From Xenorhabdus ehlersii (GTDB lineage: Bacteria; Pseudomonadota; Gammaproteobacteria; Enterobacterales; Enterobacteriaceae), in contig NZ_RAQI01000002.1 in assembly GCF_003610465.1 (NCBI RefSeq), positions 248,001 through 312,000 of the forward strand: DNA of 64,000 nucleotides, in the 5' to 3' direction. Shown here one piece after another: positions 18,874 to 28,687 of this stretch. The notes beneath the pieces were generated by a model that was not told the origin of the DNA, searched no databases, and saw only the letters and a list, made by a program, of their open reading frames with translations. Numbering within the stretch: the first letter of the stretch is position 1; every line of letters starts with the position of its first letter. Made by a program: the position numbers and the translations under genes.

Positions 18874-21429
18874 ATGAATAACTATCGTCATTATCTTCAA
18901 CAAAATAGTCCTCATAATTGGACGTTACTTATCAAGCTAAGCTTGCATTGTCTATATTGTAAGGTGCCTCTTTGTGCATTGTTAACCACATCTCTTTGGA
19001 TGTATAACAATAAGGCTCACGCTGAAGAGTATTTCAACATCAATGCACTGGAAATCCATTCAGGTTTTGAAGATATTGATCTATCTATCTTTACTCAAGA
19101 TGATCAGCAGCCTCCCGGACGTTATTGGGTAGATATTTATCTTAATCGAGAAAAAGTAGATACGGGGAATGTCGATTTTATTATCGTCAATAACAAGCTA
19201 TTTCCCAAAATTAAGATACAACAACTCAGAGAAATGGGGGTGAATATTGAGTCATCCCCCACGCTGCTTACTTTGTCGCCAGAAACGGAACTTGCTGATC
19301 TTGGTCAATATATTCCATCTGCATCGACGTCTTTCGATTTCAAACATCAGCGGCTGGATATCAGTATTCCCCAGGCAGCCTTGAAGAGTCAGGCGAGAGA
19401 CTACGTGCCACCTCATTTGTGGGATCAGGGATTAACGTCCCTGTTAGTCAACTATAGCTATAGTGGCTCCATGACTTGGCAGGATGATCAAGTAGGTTCA
19501 ACAAAAAACCATTTTCTCAACCTTAGAACGGGCGTTAATTGGGAAGCATGGCGTTTGCGCAATTATTCCACTTACAGTAGTCAAGATAGAAAATGGCAGA
19601 ATATCAATATATACCTTCAGAGAGATATTCATGCACTGAAAAGCCAATTAGTATTTGGAGACAGTTACACACCTTCACTTATATTTGATAGTTTTCAGTT
19701 TCGCGGTATGCAATTGTCTTCCGATGACAAGATGTTGCCCGATAGCTTAAAAGGATTTGCGCCGATAATTAGAGGAATTGCCCAAAGCAATGCCCAAGTC
19801 ACCATCAAACAAAATGGTTACATTATCTATGAATCCTACGTTTCTCCAGGTCCTTTTGTTATCAATGACCTCTATCCAACAACTTCAACCGGAGATATAG
19901 AGGTCATTGTCAAAGAAGCTGATGGAAAAGAACATCGTTCTGTGCAAACTTTTTCCACTGTGCCGATTATGTTACGGGAAAATAGCCTGCGACATTCGCT
20001 GACTTTGGGAAAATACCAATCTAATTCTCACCATGGGAAAGCACCCTATTTCATGCAGGGTACGGTGATTTATGGTATTTCTAATCATGTCACTGCCTAT
20101 GGTGGAACCACGATTGCAAAAGATTATCAATCCGTTGCTTTGGGTACAGGCTATAGCCTCTCTGACTGGGGTTCCCTTTCCTTTGATGTGACCTACGCCA
20201 AAACTCATTTAATGTCGAAACCCAACAATTATGGTCAATCTTACCGTTTCCAATATGCCAAAGATCTATCTCAGACAGGCACTAACCTCACTCTCGCAGG
20301 TTATCGTTACTCAACACAAAGTTTTTACAATTTTAAAGAAGCAAATGAGTTGAATACTGCAATCGATGGAAGGAGCAGCAATAAACGCAGTAAATTGCAA
20401 TTACATATTAATCAATCCCTTGGTGATTTGGGGACCATTTATTTATCTGCTTTTCAACAAGATTATTGGCATCAAAAAGGCTGTGAAAGGAATATCAGTG
20501 CTGGTTATAACACAAGTTACAATTCATTTAATTATAGCTTGAATTATTCTCACAGCGCTTTCCCCGGTTCAAATCGCAGTGAGCAAATCGTTTCATTCAG
20601 CGTGCAGGTTCCCCTTGATCGTTGGCTGAAAAACAGTTGGGTAAGCTATAACATGACCAGCAACAAAAGCAGTGATACGTCTCATCAAGTCAGCTTAAAT
20701 GGTACAGCTTTTGAAGATAATAATCTGATTTATAGCATTCAGCAAAATTATACTGGCCGTAATCAAAGCGTTGGCGGAAATATCAGCGCTGAATATAAAG
20801 GAGCCTATGGTCAGGTCAACGCTGGTTACAATTACGACAAATACATCAGGCAACTTACTTATGGTTTAAATGGCGGGATTGTTGCCCATCCTTATGGTAT
20901 CACCCTTTCCCAACCTTTAGGGGATACATCGGTATTAGTACGCGCCAATGGTGCTTCAGAAGTCAAAGTACAAAACCATACCGGTATCAAAACTGACTGG
21001 AAAGGCTATGCCATCGTGCCTTATGCCAGTAGTTATCGGAAAAACCGTATTGCGCTGGATACTCATTCAATGGGTAACAACGTTGATATTGATATCAATA
21101 CGCAAACTATTATTCCAACCCAAGGTTCACTGACACTGGCCAATTTCCAGACTCGTATTGGTTATCGCGCTTTACTGACACTTTCTCATCAAGGCAGAGA
21201 GATCCCATTTGGTGCAACTGCGACACTGGAAAAACAGCATGATATTGATGCTCCTAACAGCGCGATTGTCAGTAATGATGGGCAAGTTTATCTCAGTGGT
21301 ATTCCTAAATTTGGTCGGATATGGGTTAAATGGGGATATAAAGAAATACAAGAGTGTTATGCCAACTATCGACTCTCTGGTGAAGAGCCTGCTTCAGGTT
21401 TGTATATGGTTGAAGTTTCGTGCGAATAA
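18874..21429 (+). CDS. fimbrial outer membrane usher (FimD/PapC-like)
   Basis: An 851-residue usher. It has a long signal region (to about residue 50, cleaved after AHA) and an N-terminal chaperone-binding domain beginning EEYFNINALEIHSGFEDIDL. The large 24-strand barrel and plug follow (YESYVSPGPFVINDLYP motif near 325-345), then C-terminal domains ending with a cysteine pair (ECYANYRL and EVSCE). It forms the pore through which subunits are secreted and polymerised. Its length is typical of the family. Its stop overlaps the upstream extension of the adhesin frame but not the adhesin's likely start. Confidence 0.93.
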   Translation: MNNYRHYLQQNSPHNWTLLIKLSLHCLYCKVPLCALLTTSLWMYNNKAHAEEYFNINALEIHSGFEDIDLSIFTQDDQQPPGRYWVDIYLNREKVDTGNVDFIIVNNKLFPKIKIQQLREMGVNIESSPTLLTLSPETELADLGQYIPSASTSFDFKHQRLDISIPQAALKSQARDYVPPHLWDQGLTSLLVNYSYSGSMTWQDDQVGSTKNHFLNLRTGVNWEAWRLRNYSTYSSQDRKWQNINIYLQRDIHALKSQLVFGDSYTPSLIFDSFQFRGMQLSSDDKMLPDSLKGFAPIIRGIAQSNAQVTIKQNGYIIYESYVSPGPFVINDLYPTTSTGDIEVIVKEADGKEHRSVQTFSTVPIMLRENSLRHSLTLGKYQSNSHHGKAPYFMQGTVIYGISNHVTAYGGTTIAKDYQSVALGTGYSLSDWGSLSFDVTYAKTHLMSKPNNYGQSYRFQYAKDLSQTGTNLTLAGYRYSTQSFYNFKEANELNTAIDGRSSNKRSKLQLHINQSLGDLGTIYLSAFQQDYWHQKGCERNISAGYNTSYNSFNYSLNYSHSAFPGSNRSEQIVSFSVQVPLDRWLKNSWVSYNMTSNKSSDTSHQVSLNGTAFEDNNLIYSIQQNYTGRNQSVGGNISAEYKGAYGQVNAGYNYDKYIRQLTYGLNGGIVAHPYGITLSQPLGDTSVLVRANGASEVKVQNHTGIKTDWKGYAIVPYASSYRKNRIALDTHSMGNNVDIDINTQTIIPTQGSLTLANFQTRIGYRALLTLSHQGREIPFGATATLEKQHDIDAPNSAIVSNDGQVYLSGIPKFGRIWVKWGYKEIQECYANYRLSGEEPASGLYMVEVSCE

Positions 21430-21494
21430 TCTTTTGCAAATGGCAATGTCGGTATATTTATTTGATATATAACAAAAATAGTGGAAATTATTCT

Positions 21495-22493
21495 ATGGCC
21501 AACAAATTAAAATTATTATTGGCAAGTACATTTCTCATCGGCACGATGAGTAGTTTTTCTAGCTTAGCGAACTACTATTGCCAATATTCTGCGGGTTTTG
21601 TACCTGGTATGACTCCAGTTTCTTTTGGTACGATTACAATTCCCAGGAACCATCCTATCGGAACAACTATCAAAGAAATACGTCTGGATCAGGTGGATGA
21701 AAAAGGTAATATCGCCCTCTGCGATACTTCCTTGCCTACAATATGGGAACAACCTGATCTTACACCTGCAAGCTATAATCAGGATGCCGTTTATGAATCC
21801 GGTGTTCCGGGAGTTGGTATCCGTATTAACACCTGGGAGCCGCGTTATGGTATTGATTGGCTGCCCAGAACGGCGACCTATCCATTCACTTGCCCTTCAC
21901 CGCTGCAATTTCAATGGAAAAAACAATATTGTGGTAAATCATGGGGTTATTTAACCATACAGTTGATCAAGATTGCACCAACAACCGGTTCAGGGGCCGT
22001 CAAGTCGGCGAAACTGACTCGTGCTACATTAGGTCACAGTATCCCTGTTCATACTTTCTATTTGTCGAATACCCATATCATGACCAAAGGTTGTTCTCTC
22101 AATCAAAAGATGATTGCAGTCAATATGGGTGATATTAAAAAAAGCGATTTCCGCGGCATTTACAGTACAGTGGGAACACAACGTTTTGATATCAATATAA
22201 ATTGCGATGCTAATGTAAATATTGGACTGACGCTGGATGGACGGCCTGCAAACTGGAATACCCAAGATATCTGGGCATTAGACTATAGTGACAACGTCAC
22301 GGCAAAAGGGGTTGGTTTACAGATATTATATCAAAACCGCCCCGTAACGATGCGTACCCCAGTTGTATTTGGCTCCACTCAGTCTGGTGGAAATATAACC
22401 ATCCCATTAGTTGCCCGTTATATCCAAACGGAAGCAGAAATTAAGCCGGGCAAAGCAGATGCAACAGCAACAATTACTTTTGTATATCAATAA
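21495..22493 (+). CDS. fimbrial tip adhesin, two-domain
   Basis: 332 residues from the ATG at 21495. An upstream extension to 21420 would place 25 residues before the signal peptide and was rejected. Residues 1-24 are a signal peptide. About 160 residues of a receptor-binding-like domain with several cysteines follow. A C-terminal pilin domain starts near TKGCSLNQKMIAVNMGDIKK and ends TATITFVYQ, the donor-strand pattern seen in the pilin of this operon. This architecture is that of FimH/MrpH-like tip adhesins. The receptor is unknown. A 13-pair terminator follows immediately. Confidence 0.85.
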   Translation: MANKLKLLLASTFLIGTMSSFSSLANYYCQYSAGFVPGMTPVSFGTITIPRNHPIGTTIKEIRLDQVDEKGNIALCDTSLPTIWEQPDLTPASYNQDAVYESGVPGVGIRINTWEPRYGIDWLPRTATYPFTCPSPLQFQWKKQYCGKSWGYLTIQLIKIAPTTGSGAVKSAKLTRATLGHSIPVHTFYLSNTHIMTKGCSLNQKMIAVNMGDIKKSDFRGIYSTVGTQRFDININCDANVNIGLTLDGRPANWNTQDIWALDYSDNVTAKGVGLQILYQNRPVTMRTPVVFGSTQSGGNITIPLVARYIQTEAEIKPGKADATATITFVYQ

Positions 22494-22502
22494 ATGAAGG
22501 TT

Positions 22503-22541
22503 ATCCCCCTACTTAGTAATAATGTTGTTAAGTAGGGGGAT
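22503..22541 (+). terminator. rho-independent terminator of the fimbrial operon
   Basis: ATCCCCCTACTTA and TAAGTAGGGGGAT form a perfect 13-pair stem with a 13-base loop. It starts ten bases after the adhesin stop and is followed by TTG TTG rather than a long T run. Confidence 0.85.
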
Positions 22542-22557
22542 TTGTTGGGTTAAAAAC

Positions 22558-22573
22558 GTATGTTGTAACTAAA
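22558..22573. repeat. right copy of 16-base direct repeat flanking the fimbrial operon
   Basis: GTATGTTGTAACTAAA, identical to 16852-16867. It lies between the fimbrial terminator and the 3' end of hrpA. Confidence 0.6.
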
Positions 22574-22638
22574 AAATAATAATGGAATTTTTGTAAGAGT
22601 TTTTGGGGCAGCTATAAACTACAACTGCTCCCTACTTA

Positions 22639-24657
22639 TCACGACGCAATATTTTCCATCGCCTGTAAAATACGTTTATCTGATATTGGATATGCCGTGC
22701 CTAGTTGTTGGGCAAATAGGCTAATCCGCAGTTCTTCAATCATCCAACGAATTTCTTTTACTTCCGTTGACTGCTTCTGCTGAACAGACAGTTTTGCCAA
22801 CCATTGTTGCCATTGACGCTGGATATGCTCAACCCTACTCATATGCACCCTATCCTTGTTAGGATCTACCGCCAATTTTTCCAATCGACGTTCGATACCA
22901 TTCAAATAGCGCAAAACATCTGCCAGGCGTTTCCAACCGTGGGAAGTCACAAACCCATTAAAGGCCAGCCCGGAAATTTGTTCTTTAATATCGGACAACG
23001 CCAGTGCAAGAGAGATATCCACCCGCCCTTTCAGGCGCTTGTTGATATTAAAGACTGCTGTCAGGATCTGCTCCACTTGTTTGGCAATATCAACCACTGC
23101 GTCATTCAAATTAGCACGAACTTTATCATGCAAACTGGAAAACGCTTGTTCATTCCAGGCTAGCCCACCATTTTCTGCGATCAATTTATCAACGCCACAA
23201 GAAATACAATCATCAATCAAATCCAATACTTTTCCATATGGATTGAAATACAGTCCCAGTTTAGATTTGTTCGGTAATTTTTCATGTAAGTATTTAATCG
23301 GCGATGGAATATTCAACAATAACAGACGACGTGTTCCTTCCCACATTGCATTCTGCTGTTCGGATTCGGTCTCGAACAGTTTAATACCGATGCTGTCTTT
23401 TTCGTCCACCAATGCCGGAAATGCCTTAACAGAATAGCCTCCGCGCTTCTGCTCATAACATTCAGGCAATGTCCCAAAGCTCCAGATATGTAACCCATTT
23501 TGTTCTATGCCATCATCCGCAACTGCCGAAAGCGTTTCCTGGACTTTTTCTTTCAACTTCAGTTTCAATGCTGACAGATCTTTGCTTTCCGCTAGCGGTT
23601 TATTTTTTTCCCCTGTTTTTTTCTCTCCAATAATGCGGAATGTGATCTTCAAATGATCTGGCACTTGTTCCAACTGCCAGTCATCACGTGACACCGTCAC
23701 TCCTGTCATGCGACGTAATTCTTTTTCAAGGCTATCCAGTAAAGGAGCCTGAGGTTGTGTCACACGCTCCAGAAATGCTTGCGCATAGTTAGGTGCCGGA
23801 ACAAAATTACGACGTATTGGTTTTGGCAATGATTTAATCAAGGCAACAACCAATTCATGACGAATTCCCGGAATTTGCCAATCAAATCCTTCATCTTTAA
23901 CTTGGTTCAATATCGGTAAAGGGATATGCACTGTTACGCCATCAGCATCGGTTCCCGGTTCAAATTGATAACTCAAACGGAATTTCAAGTTACCTTGATG
24001 CCAATAATTTGGATAATCCAACGCACTGACTTTATTTGCATCTCCCTTGATTAACATACTCTTTTCAAAGTTGAGCAATTCAGGCTGATCTTTGCTGGCA
24101 ACTTTCCACCAGCGATCAAAATGGCGCGAAGAAACAACGTCTTTACCAATGCGCTGATCGTAGAAACTGAACAAGGTTTCATCATCCACCAGAATATCCC
24201 GTCGGCGAGATTTATGTTCCAGTTCTTCGACTTCTTCACGCAATTTCAAATTAGCGCGGAAAAATGAATGACGGGTTTGCCAATCACCTTCTACCAATGC
24301 ATGGCGAATAAATAATTCGCGGCACAACATGGGATCGATTCGGCTGTAATTGACCAGACGACCTGCCACAATCGGCAAACCATACAAGGTGACTTTTTCC
24401 ATAGCCATTACCGCCCCCTGGGACTTCTGCCAGTGCGGTTCACTATAGTGCTTTTTGATTAAATGGGTCGCCAATGGCTCTACCCATTCCGGCTCGATGC
24501 GGGCGGCAATACGTCCCCACAAGCGGCTGGTTTCCACCAATTCAGCCACCATCGCCCATTTTGGTGGTTTTTTTAAATAGTCCAGAGCCAGGAAAAACAG
24601 AAAAACGGGCATTGCGCGCACCAGTATATTCCTGTTTATCCGTGTCCTTCTGCCCAA
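22639..24657 (-). pseudogene. hrpA: ATP-dependent helicase HrpA, C-terminal part (frameshifted)
   Basis: This frame carries the second half of HrpA, from PPKWAMVAELVETSRLWG to the C-terminus, including the DUF3418 region (about 640 real residues). The first 30 residues predicted from the ATG at 24657 are out-of-frame noise, and that ATG has no ribosome site. Real homology begins at the 7-A run at 24568-24574. Joined with the N-terminal part, the product would be about 1300 residues, the length of E. coli HrpA, so only one base separates the two frames. Without a frameshift this part is not translated. HrpA helps rescue colliding or stalled ribosomes on mRNA. Confidence 0.88.
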
Positions 24658-26560
24658 TGTGAGATAACAACCCTACCAACAAGGCAATATGGATACTGCG
24701 ATAATCGGCTTCCTGACTGTTAATCGGCAAGCCAATTTCTTTCACAACTTGCCGTAGCTGAGTATAAATATCCTGCCATTCCCTAACACGAAGATAATTC
24801 AGATAATCCTGCCGACAAAGTTTGCGGAATTGGGAGCTGGAAAGCGCTTTCTGCTGTTCCACCAGAAAATCCCATAGCTTCAGGAAGGCGATGAAATCTG
24901 AATCCTTGTCCGCAAAACGACGATGTTTTTCATCAGAAGCCTGCTGCTTTTCCAACGGTCTTTCCCGTGGATCTTGAATTGACAATGCGGAAACAATTAC
25001 CATCACTTCACGAACGCAACCATGTGCCTTGGCTTCCAGCACCATACGCGCCAAACGAGGATCAATAGGCAACTGAGCCAATTGCCGTCCCATTGGGGTT
25101 AGCCGATAAGCTCCTTCTGACAATGACTCCGGATCGATAGCCCCTAACTCTTCCAACAGGCGAACCCCATCCTGGATATTACGTTTATCCGGTGCTTCAA
25201 CAAATGGGAACGCACTGACATCTCCCAAACCAATGGCGGTCATTTGCAAAATAACGGAGGCCAGATTGGTGCGCAAAATTTCCGGATCAGTGAATTCCGG
25301 ACGCGACAAAAAGTCCTCTTCCGAATAAAGACGAATACAAATTCCGTCCGAAACACGGCCACAACGCCCTTTTCGCTGATTAGCAGATGCCTGCGATATC
25401 GGTTCTATCGGCAGGCGCTGCACCTTAGTGCGATAACTGTATCGGCTAATACGTGCAAAACCTGTGTCGATCACGTATTTGATGCCAGGTACGGTCAGTG
25501 AAGTTTCCGCCACGTTGGTTGCCAAAATAATGCGGCGGCCAACATGAGACTGAAAGATTCTGTTCTGCTCGCTGTTAGACAACCGTGCAAAAAGTGGCAA
25601 AATCTCGGTATGTGGGAAATTTTGTTTATTGAGAGCATCCGCTGTATCACGAATTTCTCGTTCACCGCTCATGAATACCAATATGTCACCTGAGCTTTCA
25701 CGCCCTAATTCATCAACTGCATCAATAATTGCTTCAAGCTGATCGCGATCACTGTCATTATCACCACCAGCCACGGGACGATAACGTACTTCTACCGGAT
25801 AAGTACGTCCAGATACCTCAATAATCGGGGCATTGTTAAAATGACGGGAAAAGCGTTCAGGATCGATGGTTGCAGAGGTAATGATAACTTTCAAATCTGG
25901 GCGTTTTGGCAGTAATTGGCGCAGATAACCGAGGATAAAATCGATATTCAAGCTGCGTTCATGGGCTTCATCGATAATTAACGTATCATATTGCAATAAC
26001 AAACGATCTTGCTGCAATTCTGCCAATAGAATACCGTCAGTCATCAATTTGACCAGCGTATTTTCACTGACCTGATCACTAAAACGAACTTTATAGCCGA
26101 CCGTCGAGCCAAGCGGTGTTTCCAGTTCATCCGCAATGCGATTAGCAACCGAACGTGCTGCCAAACGACGGGGTTGGGTATGGCCGATCAGCCCTTTGAC
26201 TCCCCTTCCCAATTCAAGGCAGATTTTAGGGATCTGAGTTGTTTTACCTGAACCGGTTTCCCCGGCAATGATAACAACCTGATTATCCCGAATAGCTTTA
26301 TAGATATCGGCTTTCTTCTGGCTAACCGGCAGGTTTTCAGGATATTGAATCGAAGGACATGCAGCCTGGCGATTCATGACTTTCTGTTTTGCGGTCGCTA
26401 TATCCGCAGCGATGGATTGTACTACAGCCTGCAAGGAGACTTGATTCTTAATTTTTGCTGCTCCATGCAGACGTTTTTTTAAACGGAATTGATCGCGCAG
26501 CGGTGTGTGATCAAGTTCAGCGAATAATTCAGCAAATGGTGCTGTCAAAGGTGATTCCAC
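24542..26560 (-). CDS. hrpA: ATP-dependent helicase HrpA, N-terminal part (frameshifted)
   Basis: 672 residues of a DEAH-box RNA helicase. Walker A is GETGSGKTTQIPKICLELG and the DEAH box is DEAHERSLNIDF; motif III (TSATID), the arginine-finger motif NQRKGRCGRVSDG and the ratchet/winged-helix region are also present. The frame follows E. coli HrpA until GSGLFKK, then reads TTKMGDGG and stops, because a run of seven A at 24568-24574 replaces the expected six. The ATPase core is complete, so a truncated helicase could still be made. Causes could be a sequencing or assembly error, a true inactivating mutation, or slippage that restores the frame in some molecules. Confidence 0.9.
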   Translation of the reverse strand: MESPLTAPFAELFAELDHTPLRDQFRLKKRLHGAAKIKNQVSLQAVVQSIAADIATAKQKVMNRQAACPSIQYPENLPVSQKKADIYKAIRDNQVVIIAGETGSGKTTQIPKICLELGRGVKGLIGHTQPRRLAARSVANRIADELETPLGSTVGYKVRFSDQVSENTLVKLMTDGILLAELQQDRLLLQYDTLIIDEAHERSLNIDFILGYLRQLLPKRPDLKVIITSATIDPERFSRHFNNAPIIEVSGRTYPVEVRYRPVAGGDNDSDRDQLEAIIDAVDELGRESSGDILVFMSGEREIRDTADALNKQNFPHTEILPLFARLSNSEQNRIFQSHVGRRIILATNVAETSLTVPGIKYVIDTGFARISRYSYRTKVQRLPIEPISQASANQRKGRCGRVSDGICIRLYSEEDFLSRPEFTDPEILRTNLASVILQMTAIGLGDVSAFPFVEAPDKRNIQDGVRLLEELGAIDPESLSEGAYRLTPMGRQLAQLPIDPRLARMVLEAKAHGCVREVMVIVSALSIQDPRERPLEKQQASDEKHRRFADKDSDFIAFLKLWDFLVEQQKALSSSQFRKLCRQDYLNYLRVREWQDIYTQLRQVVKEIGLPINSQEADYRSIHIALLVGLLSHIGQKDTDKQEYTGARNARFSVFPGSGLFKKTTKMGDGG

Positions 26561-27496
<936 letters not shown>

Positions 27497-27534
27497 TATT
27501 GTTCGATAAAATGTCACGTAATTAAGATCAGATA

Positions 27535-27552
27535 GCGCGCCAAATGGCGCGC
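27535..27552. terminator. GC hairpin between azoR and the accessory island
   Basis: GCGCGCC-AAAT-GGCGCGC is a seven-pair stem with a four-base loop, 38 bases past the azoR stop and between convergent genes. No T run follows on either strand, so it is a possible rho-assisted or weak terminator. It also marks the left edge of the accessory island. Confidence 0.4.
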
Positions 27553-27616
27553 ACAAATATATGGTCTTCAATGATTGACAGTGGTAGCAACCATGTCATA
27601 GGTATGATGCCGCATT

Positions 27617-28033
27617 TTACTGCTTCGTTTCCACTGAACCAGCAATATGCGCGCCTACCAGAAAGATATAAAGATTACAATATTCGAGTATGCCACCATT
27701 ATCCTCAAAGGCTGCAAAATAACTCCTTCCCAAAATTTTTTCTCCCGAACTTGGCGTTATTATGCTTTCAGCCCAGGTGTTATCAAGTTGATGACTTTCC
27801 GGACTATCAATAGTACATATGAGCTTCCCATCTGACCCAGTGTATAGAAATGAATTAGAATATCGGATGGCAGGATCATCTCCATCATTCGGTTTTTTCC
27901 AGGTGTCGTAACTATGTCCAGTGCCACTCTCTTGTAGTGTCACGATATAAGTATATCCAGCTATCGTCTGAAAGAAATACGAAACATACCAACCATTTTT
28001 TATATCCGGAAAATAAAGTGTTTTCGTTGCCAT
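27617..28033 (-). CDS. small beta-rich protein, unknown, copy 2
   Basis: 138 residues, no signal peptide and no membrane segment. It begins MATKTLYFPDIKNGWYVSYF and is a clear paralogue of the protein at 28240-28674. Both share SFPDIKNGWYVSYF-type starts, the block ADGKLICNVDCPES / SDGKLICTIDSPES, then LDNTWAESIITPSSG and AAFEDNG. The many aromatic and beta-prone residues suggest a compact beta-sandwich, possibly a lectin-like fold, but I do not recognise the family. GGAGATATT before the ATG is an excellent ribosome site. It is the last gene of the island, behind a decayed scrap of one of the large proteins. Confidence 0.75.
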   Translation of the reverse strand: MATKTLYFPDIKNGWYVSYFFQTIAGYTYIVTLQESGTGHSYDTWKKPNDGDDPAIRYSNSFLYTGSDGKLICTIDSPESHQLDNTWAESIITPSSGEKILGRSYFAAFEDNGGILEYCNLYIFLVGAHIAGSVETKQ

Positions 28034-28046
28034 TACTAATATCTCC

Positions 28047-28112
28047 TTAATATTGTTTCATGGTATATCTTATGCGTCTGACAAGATTATTGGCTGTAAC
28101 CTTTATAGTGCC
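28047..28112 (-). pseudogene. 3' scrap (21 codons plus stop) of a large island protein gene
   Basis: Reading the minus strand gives GTIKVTANNLVRRIRYTMKQY and a stop, followed by the same spacer and ribosome site as in front of the 144-residue gene. The intact large protein at 28688-30547 ends GIITVTANNFGGNIKHTMGQY with the identical arrangement. This is therefore the tail end of another copy of that gene, cut off upstream by the intron-like sequence at 28129-28205. It shows that the pair 'large gene plus small gene' was duplicated as a unit. Confidence 0.75.
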
Positions 28113-28128
28113 CAACGGGAACATTTTA

Positions 28129-28205
28129 ATCGGATAAGTAGTGACCGGTAACGGCCCCTACTCTCCTAAGAACCGTATATGCGAGTTTCTCCATTCGGTT
28201 CAAAC
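28129..28205 (-). mobile_element. group II intron 3' end remnant (domains V and VI)
   Basis: On the minus strand, bases 28201 to 28170 form a domain V-like hairpin: GAACCG pairs with CGGTTC, with the inner part ACTCGCATAT typical of bacterial D5. It is followed by TTAGGAGAGTAG and a second stem with CCGG and CTACTTATC resembling domain VI, ending near CCGAT at 28129. The D5 catalytic triad position reads AAC instead of AGC, and two loop bases appear missing, so it is likely inactive. No maturase gene remains. The sequence directly abuts the scrap of a large island gene, as expected for a 3' exon junction. Confidence 0.6.
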
Positions 28206-28239
28206 CTTTCTAGGTAGTCTCTGATTGCAAAATGGATAT

Positions 28240-28674
28240 TTATTCGTTGGGGTCGTCGTGGTAGTGAGACCACCCGACCAGACAGATAAATAAGTTATTG
28301 TATTCGATTCTGTAGTCGATGCCATTATGCTTAATGCCGTTATCCTCAAAGGCAGCACAATAGGTTCTTCCCAGAGTTGGGTTCCCCGAACTTGGCGTTA
28401 TAATACTTTCAGCCCAGGTATTATCAAGACGACTGCTTTCAGGGCAATCAACATTACATATAAGTTTTCCGTCTGCTCCTGTGTACCAAAATGAATGGGT
28501 ATTGCTATAGGGAGAATCATCTCCATCGTTTTGTTTTTTCCAAGTGCCATAAATATTTCTAGTGACACTATCTTGTATTGTCACGGTATAATCATACCCT
28601 GCTAATGTTTGTAAGAAATACGAAACATACCAACCATTTTTTATATCTGGAAAAGAAAGTATTTTCGTTGCCAT
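28240..28674 (-). CDS. small beta-rich protein, unknown, copy 1
   Basis: 144 residues from the ATG at 28674, which has GGAGATATT upstream; a TTG six bases earlier is also in frame. It has no signal peptide. It is about two-thirds identical by eye to the 138-residue protein at 27617-28033, diverging mainly in the last 20 residues (WSHYHDDPNE here). Its start lies 13 bases after the stop of the 619-residue protein gene, so the two are surely co-transcribed and probably work together. Function unknown; a small beta-sandwich or lectin-like protein is a guess. Confidence 0.75.
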   Translation of the reverse strand: MATKILSFPDIKNGWYVSYFLQTLAGYDYTVTIQDSVTRNIYGTWKKQNDGDDSPYSNTHSFWYTGADGKLICNVDCPESSRLDNTWAESIITPSSGNPTLGRTYCAAFEDNGIKHNGIDYRIEYNNLFICLVGWSHYHDDPNE

Positions 28675-28687
28675 TGCCAATATCTCC

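Noticed and set aside
24574..24657. ATG start of a separate 672-residue protein in the second hrpA frame
   Set aside because: The first 30 residues do not match HrpA, there is no ribosome site, and homology begins only at the A7 run; it is a frameshift product.
27544..27835. Plus-strand open frames opposite the small island gene
   Set aside because: They are mirror images of a real gene with a good ribosome site and a paralogue.
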